25,941 bases of DNA. It comes from CAYRJD01 sp964424585 (lineage in GTDB: Bacteria > Actinomycetota > Acidimicrobiia > Acidimicrobiales > Poriferisodalaceae). The notes beneath the pieces were generated by a model. That model did no database searches. It was not told the DNA's origin and saw only the letters and a list, made by a program, of their open reading frames with translations. Shown here in pieces: positions 14,303 to 22,751 of this stretch. Numbering within the stretch: the stretch's first letter is position 1; every line of letters starts with the position of its first letter. The DNA lies in contig CAYRJD010000087.1 in NCBI GenBank assembly GCA_964424585.1, positions 1 to 25,941 on the forward strand. Reading direction: 5' to 3'. Position numbers and translations under genes: made by a program.

Positions 14303-15223
14303 ATGGAAACCGCCTCCACCGTCGCGCACGGCGCGGTGACGCACTCGGTCTCAGCCAGACGCATCCGGGCATACGTCGCGCTCACCAAGCCGCGCATCAT
14401 CGAGCTGCTGCTGGTCACCACGGTGCCGCCGATGGTCGTCGCCCACGCAGGCGTGCCCTCTGCCTGGCTCATGCTCGTCACCGTCGCCGGCGGCACGCTG
14501 GCCGCGGGCGGCGCCAACACGTTCAACATGATCGTCGACCGCGAGATCGACGCGGTGATGGAACGCACCGCCCGGCGGCCGCTCGTCACGGGCGAAGCGT
14601 CGGTGCGCGGCGCGATCATCTTCGGCGTCGTGCTCGAGGTCGCGGCGTTCGTGCTGCTCGCCACCGTGGTCAACCTTTTGTCGGCGGTGCTCGCTGCGTC
14701 GGCGTGCGTCTTCTACGTGTTCGTCTACTCGATGTGGCTCAAGCGCACGTCTCGCCAAAACATCGTCATCGGCGGCGCGGCCGGAGCGGTGCCGGTGCTG
14801 GTCGGCTGGGCTGCGGTCACCAACAGCGTTCCGCTCGCCGCGTGGCTCGGCTTCGCCATCGTCTTCTTCTGGACGCCGCCGCACTTCTGGGCGCTCGCCA
14901 TCCGCTACGCAGGCGACTACGCAGCCGCCGAGGTGCCGATGCTGCCGGTCGTCGCCACCGTGCGCGCCACCGCCGCGCAGATCGCCGCCTACAGCGTCGT
15001 CGTCGCTGGCCTGTCGGTCGCCTTCGGCGTGGTCGCCAAACTCGGCACCCTCTATTGGCTCGCGGCGGTCATCACCGGCGCGCTCTTCGTGGCCGAGACG
15101 CTGCGGCTGTGGCGCAAGCCCGACCCCACCAAAGCGATGGCGGTGTTCCGCTACTCCATCGGCTACCTGGGCATCTTGTTCTGCGCGATGGCAGCCGACG
15201 TCATCGTGCGACACGGGTTCTGA
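14303..15223 (+). CDS. ctaB: Protohaem IX farnesyltransferase (haem O synthase)
   Basis: CtaB adds a farnesyl group to haem B in the membrane, making haem O for CtaA. The first Asp-rich motif is NTFNMIVDREIDAVMERTARRP. The second is RYAGDYAAAEVPMLPVV. There are about nine hydrophobic helices and VFFWTPPHFWALA, all typical. ATG 14303 is preferred; an in-frame GTG at 14213 lies inside the repeat array and would add 30 atypical residues. It heads the oxidase gene row and is followed by 65 bp with no visible terminator. Confidence 0.95.
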   Translation: METASTVAHGAVTHSVSARRIRAYVALTKPRIIELLLVTTVPPMVVAHAGVPSAWLMLVTVAGGTLAAGGANTFNMIVDREIDAVMERTARRPLVTGEASVRGAIIFGVVLEVAAFVLLATVVNLLSAVLAASACVFYVFVYSMWLKRTSRQNIVIGGAAGAVPVLVGWAAVTNSVPLAAWLGFAIVFFWTPPHFWALAIRYAGDYAAAEVPMLPVVATVRATAAQIAAYSVVVAGLSVAFGVVAKLGTLYWLAAVITGALFVAETLRLWRKPDPTKAMAVFRYSIGYLGILFCAMAADVIVRHGF

Positions 15224-15288
15224 TTTGCCCGCTGACCCGTTACTCGCTTTTCGTTCGCTACAGTTTGCGCCCGTTGTCCGAGTCGCCA

Positions 15289-17046
15289 GTGAATAACTCC
15301 ACAGCCGCGCCCCTGGTCGCCGAAGACCAGAGCCCGCTCGGTTGGTTCCACACCGCCGACCACAAGCGGGTCGGGCGGCTCTTCGTCGTCTGCGCGCTGG
15401 CGTTCGGCGTCGCGGGCGTCGTCGTCGACCTGCTCGTGCGGCTCGACTTGGCGTCGGCCACCGACTCAGCCGTGCTCGGGCTCGACGCGTTCGCGCAGAT
15501 GTTCTGGCTGTCGCGCGAAGCGCTCGTGCTGCTGGTTGTCATTCCCGCGTTCTTGGGCGTCGCCACCTACGTCGTGCCGCTGCAGATCGGCGCGCCCAAC
15601 GTCGCGTTCGCGCGAGGCTCGGCTGCGTCGTTCTGGGCGTGGCTCGTCTCGGCGGGCATCTACGTCGGCGCGTATGCGGGCAACGGCGGCCCATACGGCG
15701 GCTGGGCTGACGGCGTCGACCTCTACCTGGTCGGGCTGGCCGGCCTGGTCATCTCGCTGCTCGTCGGCGCGGTCAGCGTCGCCACCACCGTGCTGACGAT
15801 GCGGTCGGCGGGCGTGTATCTCGACATGACCGCGCCGTTCAGCTGGTCGGCGCTGGTGACCGCGTCGATGCTGGTGGTCAGCCTGCCGGTGCTGCTGGCG
15901 CAGATCGCCATCGCGTACGTCGACCACCGCTACGGACGTGTCTTCCTCGACGGCAACTACGGCATCAGCGCCCGCTTCGCCTGGGCGTTCGCCGCCCCGC
16001 AGCTGTTTATCTACGTCGTGCCGGTGCTGGGCGTCGCAGCCGAGGTGCTGCTGGCAGCGGCGCGTCGCTGGGTGTTCGAGCCGATCGCGCTCTACTTCAC
16101 CATCGGTCTGGTCGGGCTGTTCGGCTTCGGCACGTGGGCGAACTTCGCCGTCACGACCGAGGGCGCAGACGTCGCCGACGGCATCGAAGGCATCGTGCTG
16201 GTCGCGCTCTACGCGGGTGTGGCGCTGGGCACGTTCGGGCTGATGGCGCTCATCGGCTTCACCTTCTTTGGCGCGCGCAAGCTGCCCAAGCCGACCGTGG
16301 CGGTCGTCGCCGGCGCGCTCGCCGTCAAGCTGTTGCTCATCGAAGCGCTGTTCGGCATCGTCGGTTCGGGTGCCGACCTGTTGCAGATCGCAGACCGCGG
16401 ACGCGACGGCAACCCGTTCCTGCGCGACACCACGTGGGTCACGTCGCAGTTCTCGCTCGTCGTCTACGGCGTCGGCGTGCTGGGCTTCATCGCAGCGCTG
16501 CACTGGTGGGCGCCGAAGATGTGGGGCATTCGTTTGTCGGAAGCGGCTGGCTGGCTGGCGACGCTGCTGGTCGGCATCGGCGCGGCGCTCGCGTCGCTGG
16601 GGCCGGGCTTGTCGGGCGTGTTCACCGAGCAGCCGGAGTTTGTGTTCGACTCGCCGCAGACGACCACCACCTATCTCAGCCTGACCGACGCGAGCGGCGC
16701 GGAGGGGTTCACGATGCTGGGCGCGCTCGGCGTGATCGGCGTGCTCGCGGGGTTGGCGGTGACGCTCGCCAACCTGGTGTTCGCCTCCGGCCGACTCCGC
16801 CGCCGAGGAGCCGACGTCGGTCGCGACCCGTGGAACGCGCTCACGCCCGAGTGGCTGCTGCCGTCGCCGCCGCCGCCAGGTCAGCCCGAGGAGGTCGCGG
16901 TGCTGACGAGCGGCACGCCGCTGCTGGTCGACGAAGCGGCTGCCGAGGCCGCGGCCGACGATGTTCCGGTCGACGAGCCCGCCGAAGTCGACAAGGCAGC
17001 CGCAGACGAGCTGGCCGATGCAGACAAGGTGGCCGCCGCCGTATGA
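15289..17046 (+). CDS. Cytochrome oxidase subunit I paralogue lacking all haem/copper ligands
   Basis: The fold and several blocks of subunit I are clear: TADHKRVG near 22, ATYVVPLQIGAPNVAFAR near 92, and ALHWWAPKMWG near 403. It also has the number of helices and the C-terminal DPWNALTPEWLLPSPPPP, as in true CtaD. Aligned to the working CtaD downstream, every metal ligand is replaced. The haem a His100 is Ser75. The CuB His278, Glu280 and Tyr282 are Ala236, Gln238 and Phe240. His327-His328 are Asn285-Phe286. His413 and His415 are Gln387 and Ser389. It therefore cannot bind haem or CuB as an oxidase. The start GTG 15289 is approximate; TTG 15274 is possible. It has 585 aa with an Ala/Asp/Glu-rich tail. 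It overlaps the next gene as ATGA. It is an intact reading frame, so it is selected for something other than oxygen reduction. Confidence 0.85.
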   Translation: MNNSTAAPLVAEDQSPLGWFHTADHKRVGRLFVVCALAFGVAGVVVDLLVRLDLASATDSAVLGLDAFAQMFWLSREALVLLVVIPAFLGVATYVVPLQIGAPNVAFARGSAASFWAWLVSAGIYVGAYAGNGGPYGGWADGVDLYLVGLAGLVISLLVGAVSVATTVLTMRSAGVYLDMTAPFSWSALVTASMLVVSLPVLLAQIAIAYVDHRYGRVFLDGNYGISARFAWAFAAPQLFIYVVPVLGVAAEVLLAAARRWVFEPIALYFTIGLVGLFGFGTWANFAVTTEGADVADGIEGIVLVALYAGVALGTFGLMALIGFTFFGARKLPKPTVAVVAGALAVKLLLIEALFGIVGSGADLLQIADRGRDGNPFLRDTTWVTSQFSLVVYGVGVLGFIAALHWWAPKMWGIRLSEAAGWLATLLVGIGAALASLGPGLSGVFTEQPEFVFDSPQTTTTYLSLTDASGAEGFTMLGALGVIGVLAGLAVTLANLVFASGRLRRRGADVGRDPWNALTPEWLLPSPPPPGQPEEVAVLTSGTPLLVDEAAAEAAADDVPVDEPAEVDKAAADELADADKVAAAV

Positions 17047-17627
17047 CCGACGCACTGCCAGCCGCAGCCGCGGCGAACCCGCGACGCCAGTTCGTGGCAA
17101 CCGGCTTCGCCGTCGCCGCCGGCGCGATGCTGATTGCCGGCGCGCTGGCGTTCTACATGGCGCGCCGCCACGCATCGGGCGCGACCCCCGGGCTCGACTG
17201 GCTCGAAGGCCACTCGGTGCCCAACCCGCAGTTCGACTACGCGTTGTTGACGCTGTTCGCTTCGGTCGTCACGGCGCACTGGGCGTTGTGGGCGAGCCGC
17301 CGCCGAGAGACGGGCCACGCGTGGCTCGCCATTGCCATCACGTTGCTGTTCGGGTTTGGTTTCTTGAACATGGTCGTGTTCAGCTTCAACCGCATGGAGC
17401 TAGCCGCAGGTTCGGGCGAGTGGGCCAACCTCGCGTATGCCATCTCCGGCCTCGCGCTCGCGCTGGTGGTGCTGGCGATGTTCTACTTGGGCTTGATGAG
17501 CTTGCGCAGCCTCGGCGGCAGCGTCGGACGAAGCGGCAGCACGCCGCTGGGTGCGGCGGTGTTTTTCTGGGATTTCGCGGTCGTCGCTTGGACGGCGACC
17601 TGGTACGTCGTGTTCGTGGTGAAGTAG
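17043..17627 (+). CDS. Cytochrome oxidase subunit III-like membrane protein (degenerate paralogue)
   Basis: The 194-aa protein has about five membrane spans with the layout of CtaE minus some loops. LLTLFASVVTAHWALWASRRRETGHAWLAIAITLLFGFGFLNM resembles the middle of CtaE, and FFWDFAVVAWTATWYVVFVV matches LYWHFVDIVWIVIFAVVYL at the end. The family Glu in helix III and the HGxHV block are not conserved. The start ATG 17043 lies within the stop of the ligand-free subunit I gene, indicating coupled translation and probably a complex. The homology is remote but supported by order. Confidence 0.65.
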   Translation: MTDALPAAAAANPRRQFVATGFAVAAGAMLIAGALAFYMARRHASGATPGLDWLEGHSVPNPQFDYALLTLFASVVTAHWALWASRRRETGHAWLAIAITLLFGFGFLNMVVFSFNRMELAAGSGEWANLAYAISGLALALVVLAMFYLGLMSLRSLGGSVGRSGSTPLGAAVFFWDFAVVAWTATWYVVFVVK

Positions 17628-17634
17628 GGGTCTG

Positions 17635-18435
17635 GTGCTAGGAATCGCAAGCCGCTACTTCGCTGGACGAATCGCTCTCGCCGCCGCGGCGGCCGTGTTC
17701 ATCGGGCTGGCGACCGGCGCCGACGGCGACGGGCACATCGCGTTCTACGCGACCATCGTGTTCGGCGGCGCGGCGGCCGCGTTCGCGTTGCTCTCCGCGC
17801 TGACGCTCACCGTCGGCGACGGCGACTCGGCTGACGGCACGAACGCCGCCAGCCAGCCCGTCCAGCCTGCCTACTGGCCGTTGGTGGGCGCGCTCGGCAT
17901 GGGCTTGGTGATGGTCGGCGTGGTCATCGACGCGATCTTCACCGTCGGCGGACTGGCGTTGATGACGATTGCCGCCATCGAGTGGACGATGTGCGCGTGG
18001 GCAGAGCGGCTGGGCGGCACGCCGGCAGAAAACGAAGCCGAGCGTCGCCGCTTGTTGAGGCCGTTCGAGATCGCGCTGTTCGGGGCGGCAGGCATCGCTG
18101 TGCCGGTGGCGCTGTTTTCGCGGGTGCTGCTGGCAGTCGAGCGCAACGCCGCCAGCTACATCACCATCATCATCGCTGCGGTCATCTTGTTGTTCGCGTT
18201 CATGCTGTATGCGCTGCCGCAGATGCGACGAGCCATCGTCGCCAGCACGCTGTTTGTGGCGTGCGTCGCGCTGATCGCGGCCGGCATCACCGCGGCGGCT
18301 ATCGGCGAGCGAGACTTCCACCATCACGGCGATACGGAGACGCACGGCGAAGCCGGCGGCGGCGGAGGCTCGGGTGACGGTTCCGGCTCAGGAGAGGGTT
18401 CGGGCTCAGGCGGGGAAGGCGGCAGCCATGAGTAG
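17635..18435 (+). CDS. Polytopic membrane protein, CtaF (subunit IV)-like N-terminal half
   Basis: The 266-aa protein has about seven hydrophobic segments. Residues about 6-130 share the layout of the actinobacterial oxidase subunit IV CtaF: two helices, a polar linker, then PAYWPLVGALGMGLVMVGVV with two more helices. The end of CtaD in this window reads SYWPIVMALGFPLIALGLI, which is the same module. Three further helices (about 145-222) have no counterpart that I recognise. The C-terminus is His-rich (FHHHGDTETH), then Gly/Ser/Glu only, perhaps a flexible or metal-binding tail. The GTG start lies 8 bp after the subunit III-like gene, and the stop overlaps ctaC by 8 bp. Function unknown; probably the third member of the same complex. 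Confidence 0.6.
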   Translation: MLGIASRYFAGRIALAAAAAVFIGLATGADGDGHIAFYATIVFGGAAAAFALLSALTLTVGDGDSADGTNAASQPVQPAYWPLVGALGMGLVMVGVVIDAIFTVGGLALMTIAAIEWTMCAWAERLGGTPAENEAERRRLLRPFEIALFGAAGIAVPVALFSRVLLAVERNAASYITIIIAAVILLFAFMLYALPQMRRAIVASTLFVACVALIAAGITAAAIGERDFHHHGDTETHGEAGGGGGSGDGSGSGEGSGSGGEGGSHE

Positions 18436-19558
18436 AGTTGGCGGCGCAGTGATGCGTAAGTTGACAGGCGTCGGCCTCGCGGTGCTGCTGGTTGGTATCG
18501 CCACCGGTTGCGCGACCAGCAGGCTCGACACCATGAGGCCCGTCGGTGAAAACGCGAAGACCATCGACGGTCTCAACCGTCTCTCGGGCATCATGGCGAT
18601 TGTCGTCGGCCTCATCGTCGCGGTTGCGGTGGTGCTGGTGATCGTCAAGTTTCGGGCGCGAAGCACCGACGACCCAGACGACCTGCCGCCGCAAATTCAC
18701 GGCAACGCCAAGGCCGAGTTGACGTGGACTCTCATTCCCGCGGCGATGCTGGTGTTCTTGGCGGTCGTGACGCTGCCGACGATTTTCGATTTGTCTGAGA
18801 AGGGCGACGGTCGCACCGTCGTGGTGGAAGGCCAGCAGTGGTGGTGGCAGTTCAGCTATGACATCGACGAAGACGGCGAGATTGACATCGTCACCGCGAA
18901 CGACCTGGTCATTCCCATCAACGAAGAGGTCAACCTCGAGATTTTGTCGAACGACGTGATCCACAGCTTCTGGATTCCACAGCTGAACGGCAAGAAAGAC
19001 GCGGTGCCCGGCCGGGTGCACGACTGGCGCATCAGCTCGCCCGAGCCGGGCATCTTCTACGGCGAGTGCACCGAGTTTTGCGGGCTCAGCCACGCCAACA
19101 TGCAGGCCCGGGTGGTGGCGTTGACCGAAGACGATTTCGACCGGTGGGTAGCCCAGCAGCTAGAGCCTGCCGTTGTGCCGGCGTCTGGCGCGGCGGCGAA
19201 TGGACACGAGCTGTTTGGCACGCACTGCCAGAGCTGCCACGTGATCGACGGCGTATACGAGGCAGCTGGCGACGGCCAGGCAAACCTCATCGCCGGACTT
19301 GCGCCCAATCTCACCAACCTGCTCACCCGCACGTCGTTCGCCGGGGCTTACTTTGAGATGTATGAGCCCGACGGCAGCTTGAACGAAGCCGAGCTGCGCG
19401 AGTGGGTGCGCAACGCGCCCGGGCTCAAGCCAGCCAACGCGGCTAACCGCCAGGGAATGCTCGACTTCTCTGAAATTTTGACCGACCAAGAGCTAGATGA
19501 CCTCGTCGCCTACCTGAGCACGCTCGGCTCGCCGCCGGTGCTGCCCGCGACGAGTTAG
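18428..19558 (+). CDS. ctaC: Cytochrome c oxidase subunit II, caa3 type with fused cytochrome c
   Basis: The 376-aa subunit accepts electrons at the binuclear CuA centre. A lipoprotein-type signal ends at GIATGC (Cys28). Two membrane spans lie at about 53-75 and 98-118. The aromatic patch GQQWWWQFSY (about 135-144) is the electron-entry site. The CuA ligands are His179 and C214-x3-C218-x3-H222-x2-M225. The C-terminal part holds CQSCH (267-271), a c-type haem site, with Met344 as a possible axial ligand. This makes it a caa3-type enzyme. The ATG 18428 overlaps the end of the previous gene. It is transcribed with ctaD, ctaE and the small subunit. Confidence 0.96.
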   Translation: MSRVGGAVMRKLTGVGLAVLLVGIATGCATSRLDTMRPVGENAKTIDGLNRLSGIMAIVVGLIVAVAVVLVIVKFRARSTDDPDDLPPQIHGNAKAELTWTLIPAAMLVFLAVVTLPTIFDLSEKGDGRTVVVEGQQWWWQFSYDIDEDGEIDIVTANDLVIPINEEVNLEILSNDVIHSFWIPQLNGKKDAVPGRVHDWRISSPEPGIFYGECTEFCGLSHANMQARVVALTEDDFDRWVAQQLEPAVVPASGAAANGHELFGTHCQSCHVIDGVYEAAGDGQANLIAGLAPNLTNLLTRTSFAGAYFEMYEPDGSLNEAELREWVRNAPGLKPANAANRQGMLDFSEILTDQELDDLVAYLSTLGSPPVLPATS

Positions 19559-19605
19559 CTCGACATGGTCTGGTTGCCCACGATGTCCCCCACGAGGTTC
19601 GCCCG

Positions 19606-21630
19606 ATGGCGCTAACAGCGGAACAGCCAACCGAGCAGTCGACGGCGCTCGAACTCACCACCGGCGACGCTCACGACGACGCCGCTCGCAGCACCGGCGT
19701 GTTCGCTCGACCCACGCACGCGAAGGGCTGGCGGGCGTGGGTGTTCACCGTCGACCACAAGAAGATCGGCATCATGTACGGCGTCGTCGCCATGTTCTGG
19801 TTTTTCTGGGGCGGCATCGAGGCACTGCTCATTCGAGTGCAGCTGGCGACGCCGAACGGCACGACGCTGACCGCCGATGAGTACAACCAGCTGTTCACCA
19901 TGCACGGCACGACAATGGTGTTCTTGGTCATCATGCCGCTCGCCGCGGCTTTCGGCAACTACGTCGTGCCGCTGCAGATCGGCGCGCGCGACGTGGCGTT
20001 TCCCCGGCTGAACGCGCTGGGCCTGTGGGTGTTCGTGTTTGGCGGCATTTTCTTGAACCTGAGCTGGTTCTTGGGCGGCGGCCCCGACGGCGGCTGGTTC
20101 GCGTATGCGCCGAACACCGGCATCGATTTCAGCCCTGGCAACGGCATGGACTTCTACGCGCTGGGCTTGCAAATCGCGGGCCTCGCGTCGCTGGTGGGCT
20201 CGATCAACTTGATCGTCACCATCTTGAACATGCGAGCGCCCGGCATGACGCTGATGCGGATGCCGGTGTTCACGTGGATGATCTTGGTGGTTCAGTTTTT
20301 GCTGGTGTTCGCGCTGCCGGTCATCGCCATAGCGCTTGCGCTGCTGAGCTTCGACCGACTGTTCGACGCGAACTTCTTCGACGTCACCGCGGGCGCCGAC
20401 CCGCTGCTGTGGCAGCACCTGTTTTGGATATTCGGTCACCCCGAGGTGTACATTCTCATCTTGCCGTCGTTTGGCATCGTGTCTGAGACGCTGCCGGTGT
20501 TCAGCCGCAAGCCGCTGTTCGGCTACCCCGTCATCGTGCTGTCGGGCGCGGCTATCGGCTTTATGGGTTGGGGCGTGTGGGCGCACCACATGTTCGTTTC
20601 CGGAATGGGGCCGGTGTCGGTTGCCGCGTTCAGCGCGACCACGATGTTTATCGCAGTGCCGACCGGCGTGAAAATATTGAACTGGATCGCCACGATGTGG
20701 GGCGGGCGCATTCGCTTTACGGTGCCGATGATGTTTTCGGTGTCGCTGGTGTCGATGTTTACCATTGGCGGGCTGTCAGGCGTCATGCACTCAATCGCGC
20801 CGGCAGACACGCAGCAAACCGACACATACTTCATCGTCGCTCACTTTCACTACGTGCTGTTTGGCGGCGCGCTGATGGGGCTGTTCGCGGGAATGTATTA
20901 CTGGTGGCCCAAGGCGTTCGGCCACAAGTTGAACGAGCATCTAGGCAAGTGGCACTTCTGGTTGGTGCTGCTGGGCTTCAACTTGACGTTCGGCCCGATG
21001 CACATCGTCGGGTTGCAGGGCATGGCTCGACGGCACAGCCAATACGGGCCCGAAGACGGCTTTGACTTCTGGAACTTGGTTGCGACGATTGGCGCGTTCG
21101 TCATCTTGGCGGGAATGCTGGTGTTCGCGCACAACATTTTGCGTTCGTGGCGGGGCTACAAGCGAGGTACGGTGCCGCAAGCGCCGCCCGATCCGTGGGA
21201 CGGCCGCGCGTTGGAGTGGGCTATTCCGTCGCCTGCGCCTGAGCACAACTTCGACTACGTGCCGGTGGTGACCAAGGTCGACGACTTTTGGCACAAGAAG
21301 TACCAGCCAGACGAAAGCGGCAAGCTGCGTCGCGTCGCCGACGGCAACGCCATCGCGCAGATCGGCGATCAGCATCCGCATCTGCCGTCGCCGTCGTATT
21401 GGCCGATCGTCATGGCGCTCGGGTTTCCGCTGATCGCGCTGGGGCTCATCTACACGCTGTGGCTCACCGGCATCGGGTTGGCGTTGGTGATCGGCGCGAT
21501 GTTCGGGTGGAGCCTCGAACCGCCGACCGACCCAGATGCCGAACACGGACACGGCCACCACGATCACGGCGAGCCTTCGGGCCCGGACGAGCTGGTTGAC
21601 GCGAGCATGAACGGAGCGTCCAATGGCTGA
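19606..21630 (+). CDS. ctaD: Cytochrome c oxidase subunit I with C-terminal CtaF-like extension
   Basis: This 674-aa subunit reduces oxygen at the haem a3-CuB centre. All ligands are present: His100 and His415 (haem a), His278, His327 and His328 (CuB), and His413 (haem a3). Tyr282 supports the His-Tyr cross-link, and Glu280 (D-channel) and Lys356 (K-channel) are seen. About 100 residues beyond the normal subunit carry two further helices (SYWPIVMALGFPLIALGLIY and the next), similar to the second half of CtaF. A His/Asp-rich tail (HGHGHHDHGE) follows. The start ATG 19606 is preceded by ACGAGG. The stop overlaps ctaE by 8 bp. Confidence 0.97.
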   Translation: MALTAEQPTEQSTALELTTGDAHDDAARSTGVFARPTHAKGWRAWVFTVDHKKIGIMYGVVAMFWFFWGGIEALLIRVQLATPNGTTLTADEYNQLFTMHGTTMVFLVIMPLAAAFGNYVVPLQIGARDVAFPRLNALGLWVFVFGGIFLNLSWFLGGGPDGGWFAYAPNTGIDFSPGNGMDFYALGLQIAGLASLVGSINLIVTILNMRAPGMTLMRMPVFTWMILVVQFLLVFALPVIAIALALLSFDRLFDANFFDVTAGADPLLWQHLFWIFGHPEVYILILPSFGIVSETLPVFSRKPLFGYPVIVLSGAAIGFMGWGVWAHHMFVSGMGPVSVAAFSATTMFIAVPTGVKILNWIATMWGGRIRFTVPMMFSVSLVSMFTIGGLSGVMHSIAPADTQQTDTYFIVAHFHYVLFGGALMGLFAGMYYWWPKAFGHKLNEHLGKWHFWLVLLGFNLTFGPMHIVGLQGMARRHSQYGPEDGFDFWNLVATIGAFVILAGMLVFAHNILRSWRGYKRGTVPQAPPDPWDGRALEWAIPSPAPEHNFDYVPVVTKVDDFWHKKYQPDESGKLRRVADGNAIAQIGDQHPHLPSPSYWPIVMALGFPLIALGLIYTLWLTGIGLALVIGAMFGWSLEPPTDPDAEHGHGHHDHGEPSGPDELVDASMNGASNG

Positions 21631-22255
21631 CGCAACCGCGCATCTGGCTTACGGCCCGACCGAGTGGGACGAGGTCGACCACGTTCCGACGTCCACCAAG
21701 CTCAGCCACGAGAAGCTCACGATGTGGACGTTTTTGGGCTCAGATTGCTTGCTGTTTGGCGCGCTGATCTCTACCTATCTGTTGCTGCGCAACCGGTGGG
21801 GGCCATCCTCAACCGGTGAGCGACCAGCCGAACTGTTTGACATTCCGTTTACGTCGGTCAGCTCGTTCGTACTGCTGATGAGTTCGCTGACGATGGTGCT
21901 GGCGGTGTCGACGATTACTCGCGGCGAGATCGAGCGGTGCAAGGTTTGGCTGCTGGCGACGGCTTCGTTGGGCGCGGTGTTTATTGCCGGTCAGGTGTAT
22001 GAGTTCACCGCGTTTTTCCGTGAGGGCATCGGCTACACGTCGAACGCCGCGTCGTCGGCCTTCTACACGCTGACCGGGTTTCACGGCGTGCACGTGTCGT
22101 TCGGCATCATCATGCTGGTGACGTTGTGGCTGCTTGTGAAACAAGGCATCGTTACGCGAGACCGCGCCGAGACGGTCGAGATCGTCGGGCTGTATTGGCA
22201 CTTTGTCGACATCGTGTGGATCGTGATTTTCGCGGTCGTCTATCTCATCCCATGA
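21623..22255 (+). CDS. ctaE: Cytochrome c oxidase subunit III
   Basis: The 210-aa subunit has the usual landmarks: KLTMWTFLGSDCLLFG, QVYEFTAFFREG with the conserved Glu, YTLTGFHGVHVSFGIIML and LYWHFVDIVWIVIFAVVYL. It is the typical five-span short form of actinobacteria. It overlaps the end of ctaD by 8 bp and the next gene as ATGA. In the family it stabilises the active site of subunit I. Comparison with this gene shows how far the paralogue at 17043 has diverged. Confidence 0.96.
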   Translation: MADATAHLAYGPTEWDEVDHVPTSTKLSHEKLTMWTFLGSDCLLFGALISTYLLLRNRWGPSSTGERPAELFDIPFTSVSSFVLLMSSLTMVLAVSTITRGEIERCKVWLLATASLGAVFIAGQVYEFTAFFREGIGYTSNAASSAFYTLTGFHGVHVSFGIIMLVTLWLLVKQGIVTRDRAETVEIVGLYWHFVDIVWIVIFAVVYLIP

Positions 22256-22677
22256 CAACGACACAGGAGGGGAAAGCAGCAGTGGCAGTTGAAGATGCAC
22301 CCGTGTCGACCAGCGACGCGCCGCACGACGAAGCCGAGCACGAAGCCGATGCCCACGACCACGCCGAGGGCGATCACGGACTGAGCGACTGGGGCTACGT
22401 GAAGGTCGCCATCTTGCTGGCGATCTTGACGGCCATTGAGGTTGCGACCTACTTCTACGACTTCGGTTCGGCCGAGGTGCCGAGCTTGCTGCTGCTGATG
22501 GTCGCCAAGTTCGCGGTCGTGGTCGCCTATTTCATGCACCTGCGGTTCGACAGCAAGCTGTTCACATACATGTTCGTCGGCGGGCTCGTGCTGGCGTTGG
22601 GCGTCTACGCGGCGGTCGGCACGTCGATGGTGTTTTGGACCGACCCAGCAGGGTGCGACGTCGGCACCCTCTGTTAG
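22252..22677 (+). CDS. Cytochrome c oxidase subunit IV-type small protein (COX4_pro-like)
   Basis: The 141-aa protein begins with a His/Asp/Glu-rich stretch (EAEHEADAHDHAEGDH), then WGYVKVAILLAILTAIEVATYFY, LLLMVAKFAVVVAYFMHLRFDSKLF and a third helix. The MHLRFD motif after the second helix is characteristic of small oxidase subunits of the prokaryotic subunit IV family. ATG 22252 overlaps the ctaE stop. It is the last gene of the oxidase unit. Its N-terminal histidines might bind metal, but that is a guess. Confidence 0.88.
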   Translation: MTTTQEGKAAVAVEDAPVSTSDAPHDEAEHEADAHDHAEGDHGLSDWGYVKVAILLAILTAIEVATYFYDFGSAEVPSLLLLMVAKFAVVVAYFMHLRFDSKLFTYMFVGGLVLALGVYAAVGTSMVFWTDPAGCDVGTLC

Positions 22678-22681
22678 CTGC

Positions 22682-22697
22682 CGACGGATGTCCGTCG
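22682..22697. terminator. Short hairpin after the oxidase unit
   Basis: CGACGGATGTCCGTCG can form a 6-bp stem with a 4-nt loop, just after the stop of the last oxidase gene and 55 bp before serS. No T-run follows, so it may be a weak terminator or a chance palindrome. Confidence 0.3.
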
Positions 22698-22751
22698 ATG
22701 TCGCGCCCGCAGATTCGTCGCTGCTGATGCTGCGTGCGCGAGGTTTGACCG

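Noticed and set aside
14704..15288. Possible 195-residue N-terminal extension of the subunit I paralogue
   Set aside because: It runs through ctaB in another frame, is Arg-rich and has no homology. The family start TADHKRVG lies shortly after GTG 15289.
15289..17046. Subunit I paralogue as a cbb3 or quinol oxidase
   Set aside because: Those enzymes keep the same six histidines, and none remains here.
15466..17175. Reverse-strand frame of more than 500 codons opposite the subunit I paralogue
   Set aside because: It is Arg/Gln/Asp-rich with no hydrophobic or motif structure; the sense strand clearly encodes a membrane protein.
22678..22751. T-box or other riboswitch before serS
   Set aside because: The 74-bp spacer holds only one short hairpin, and no T-box sequence is seen.
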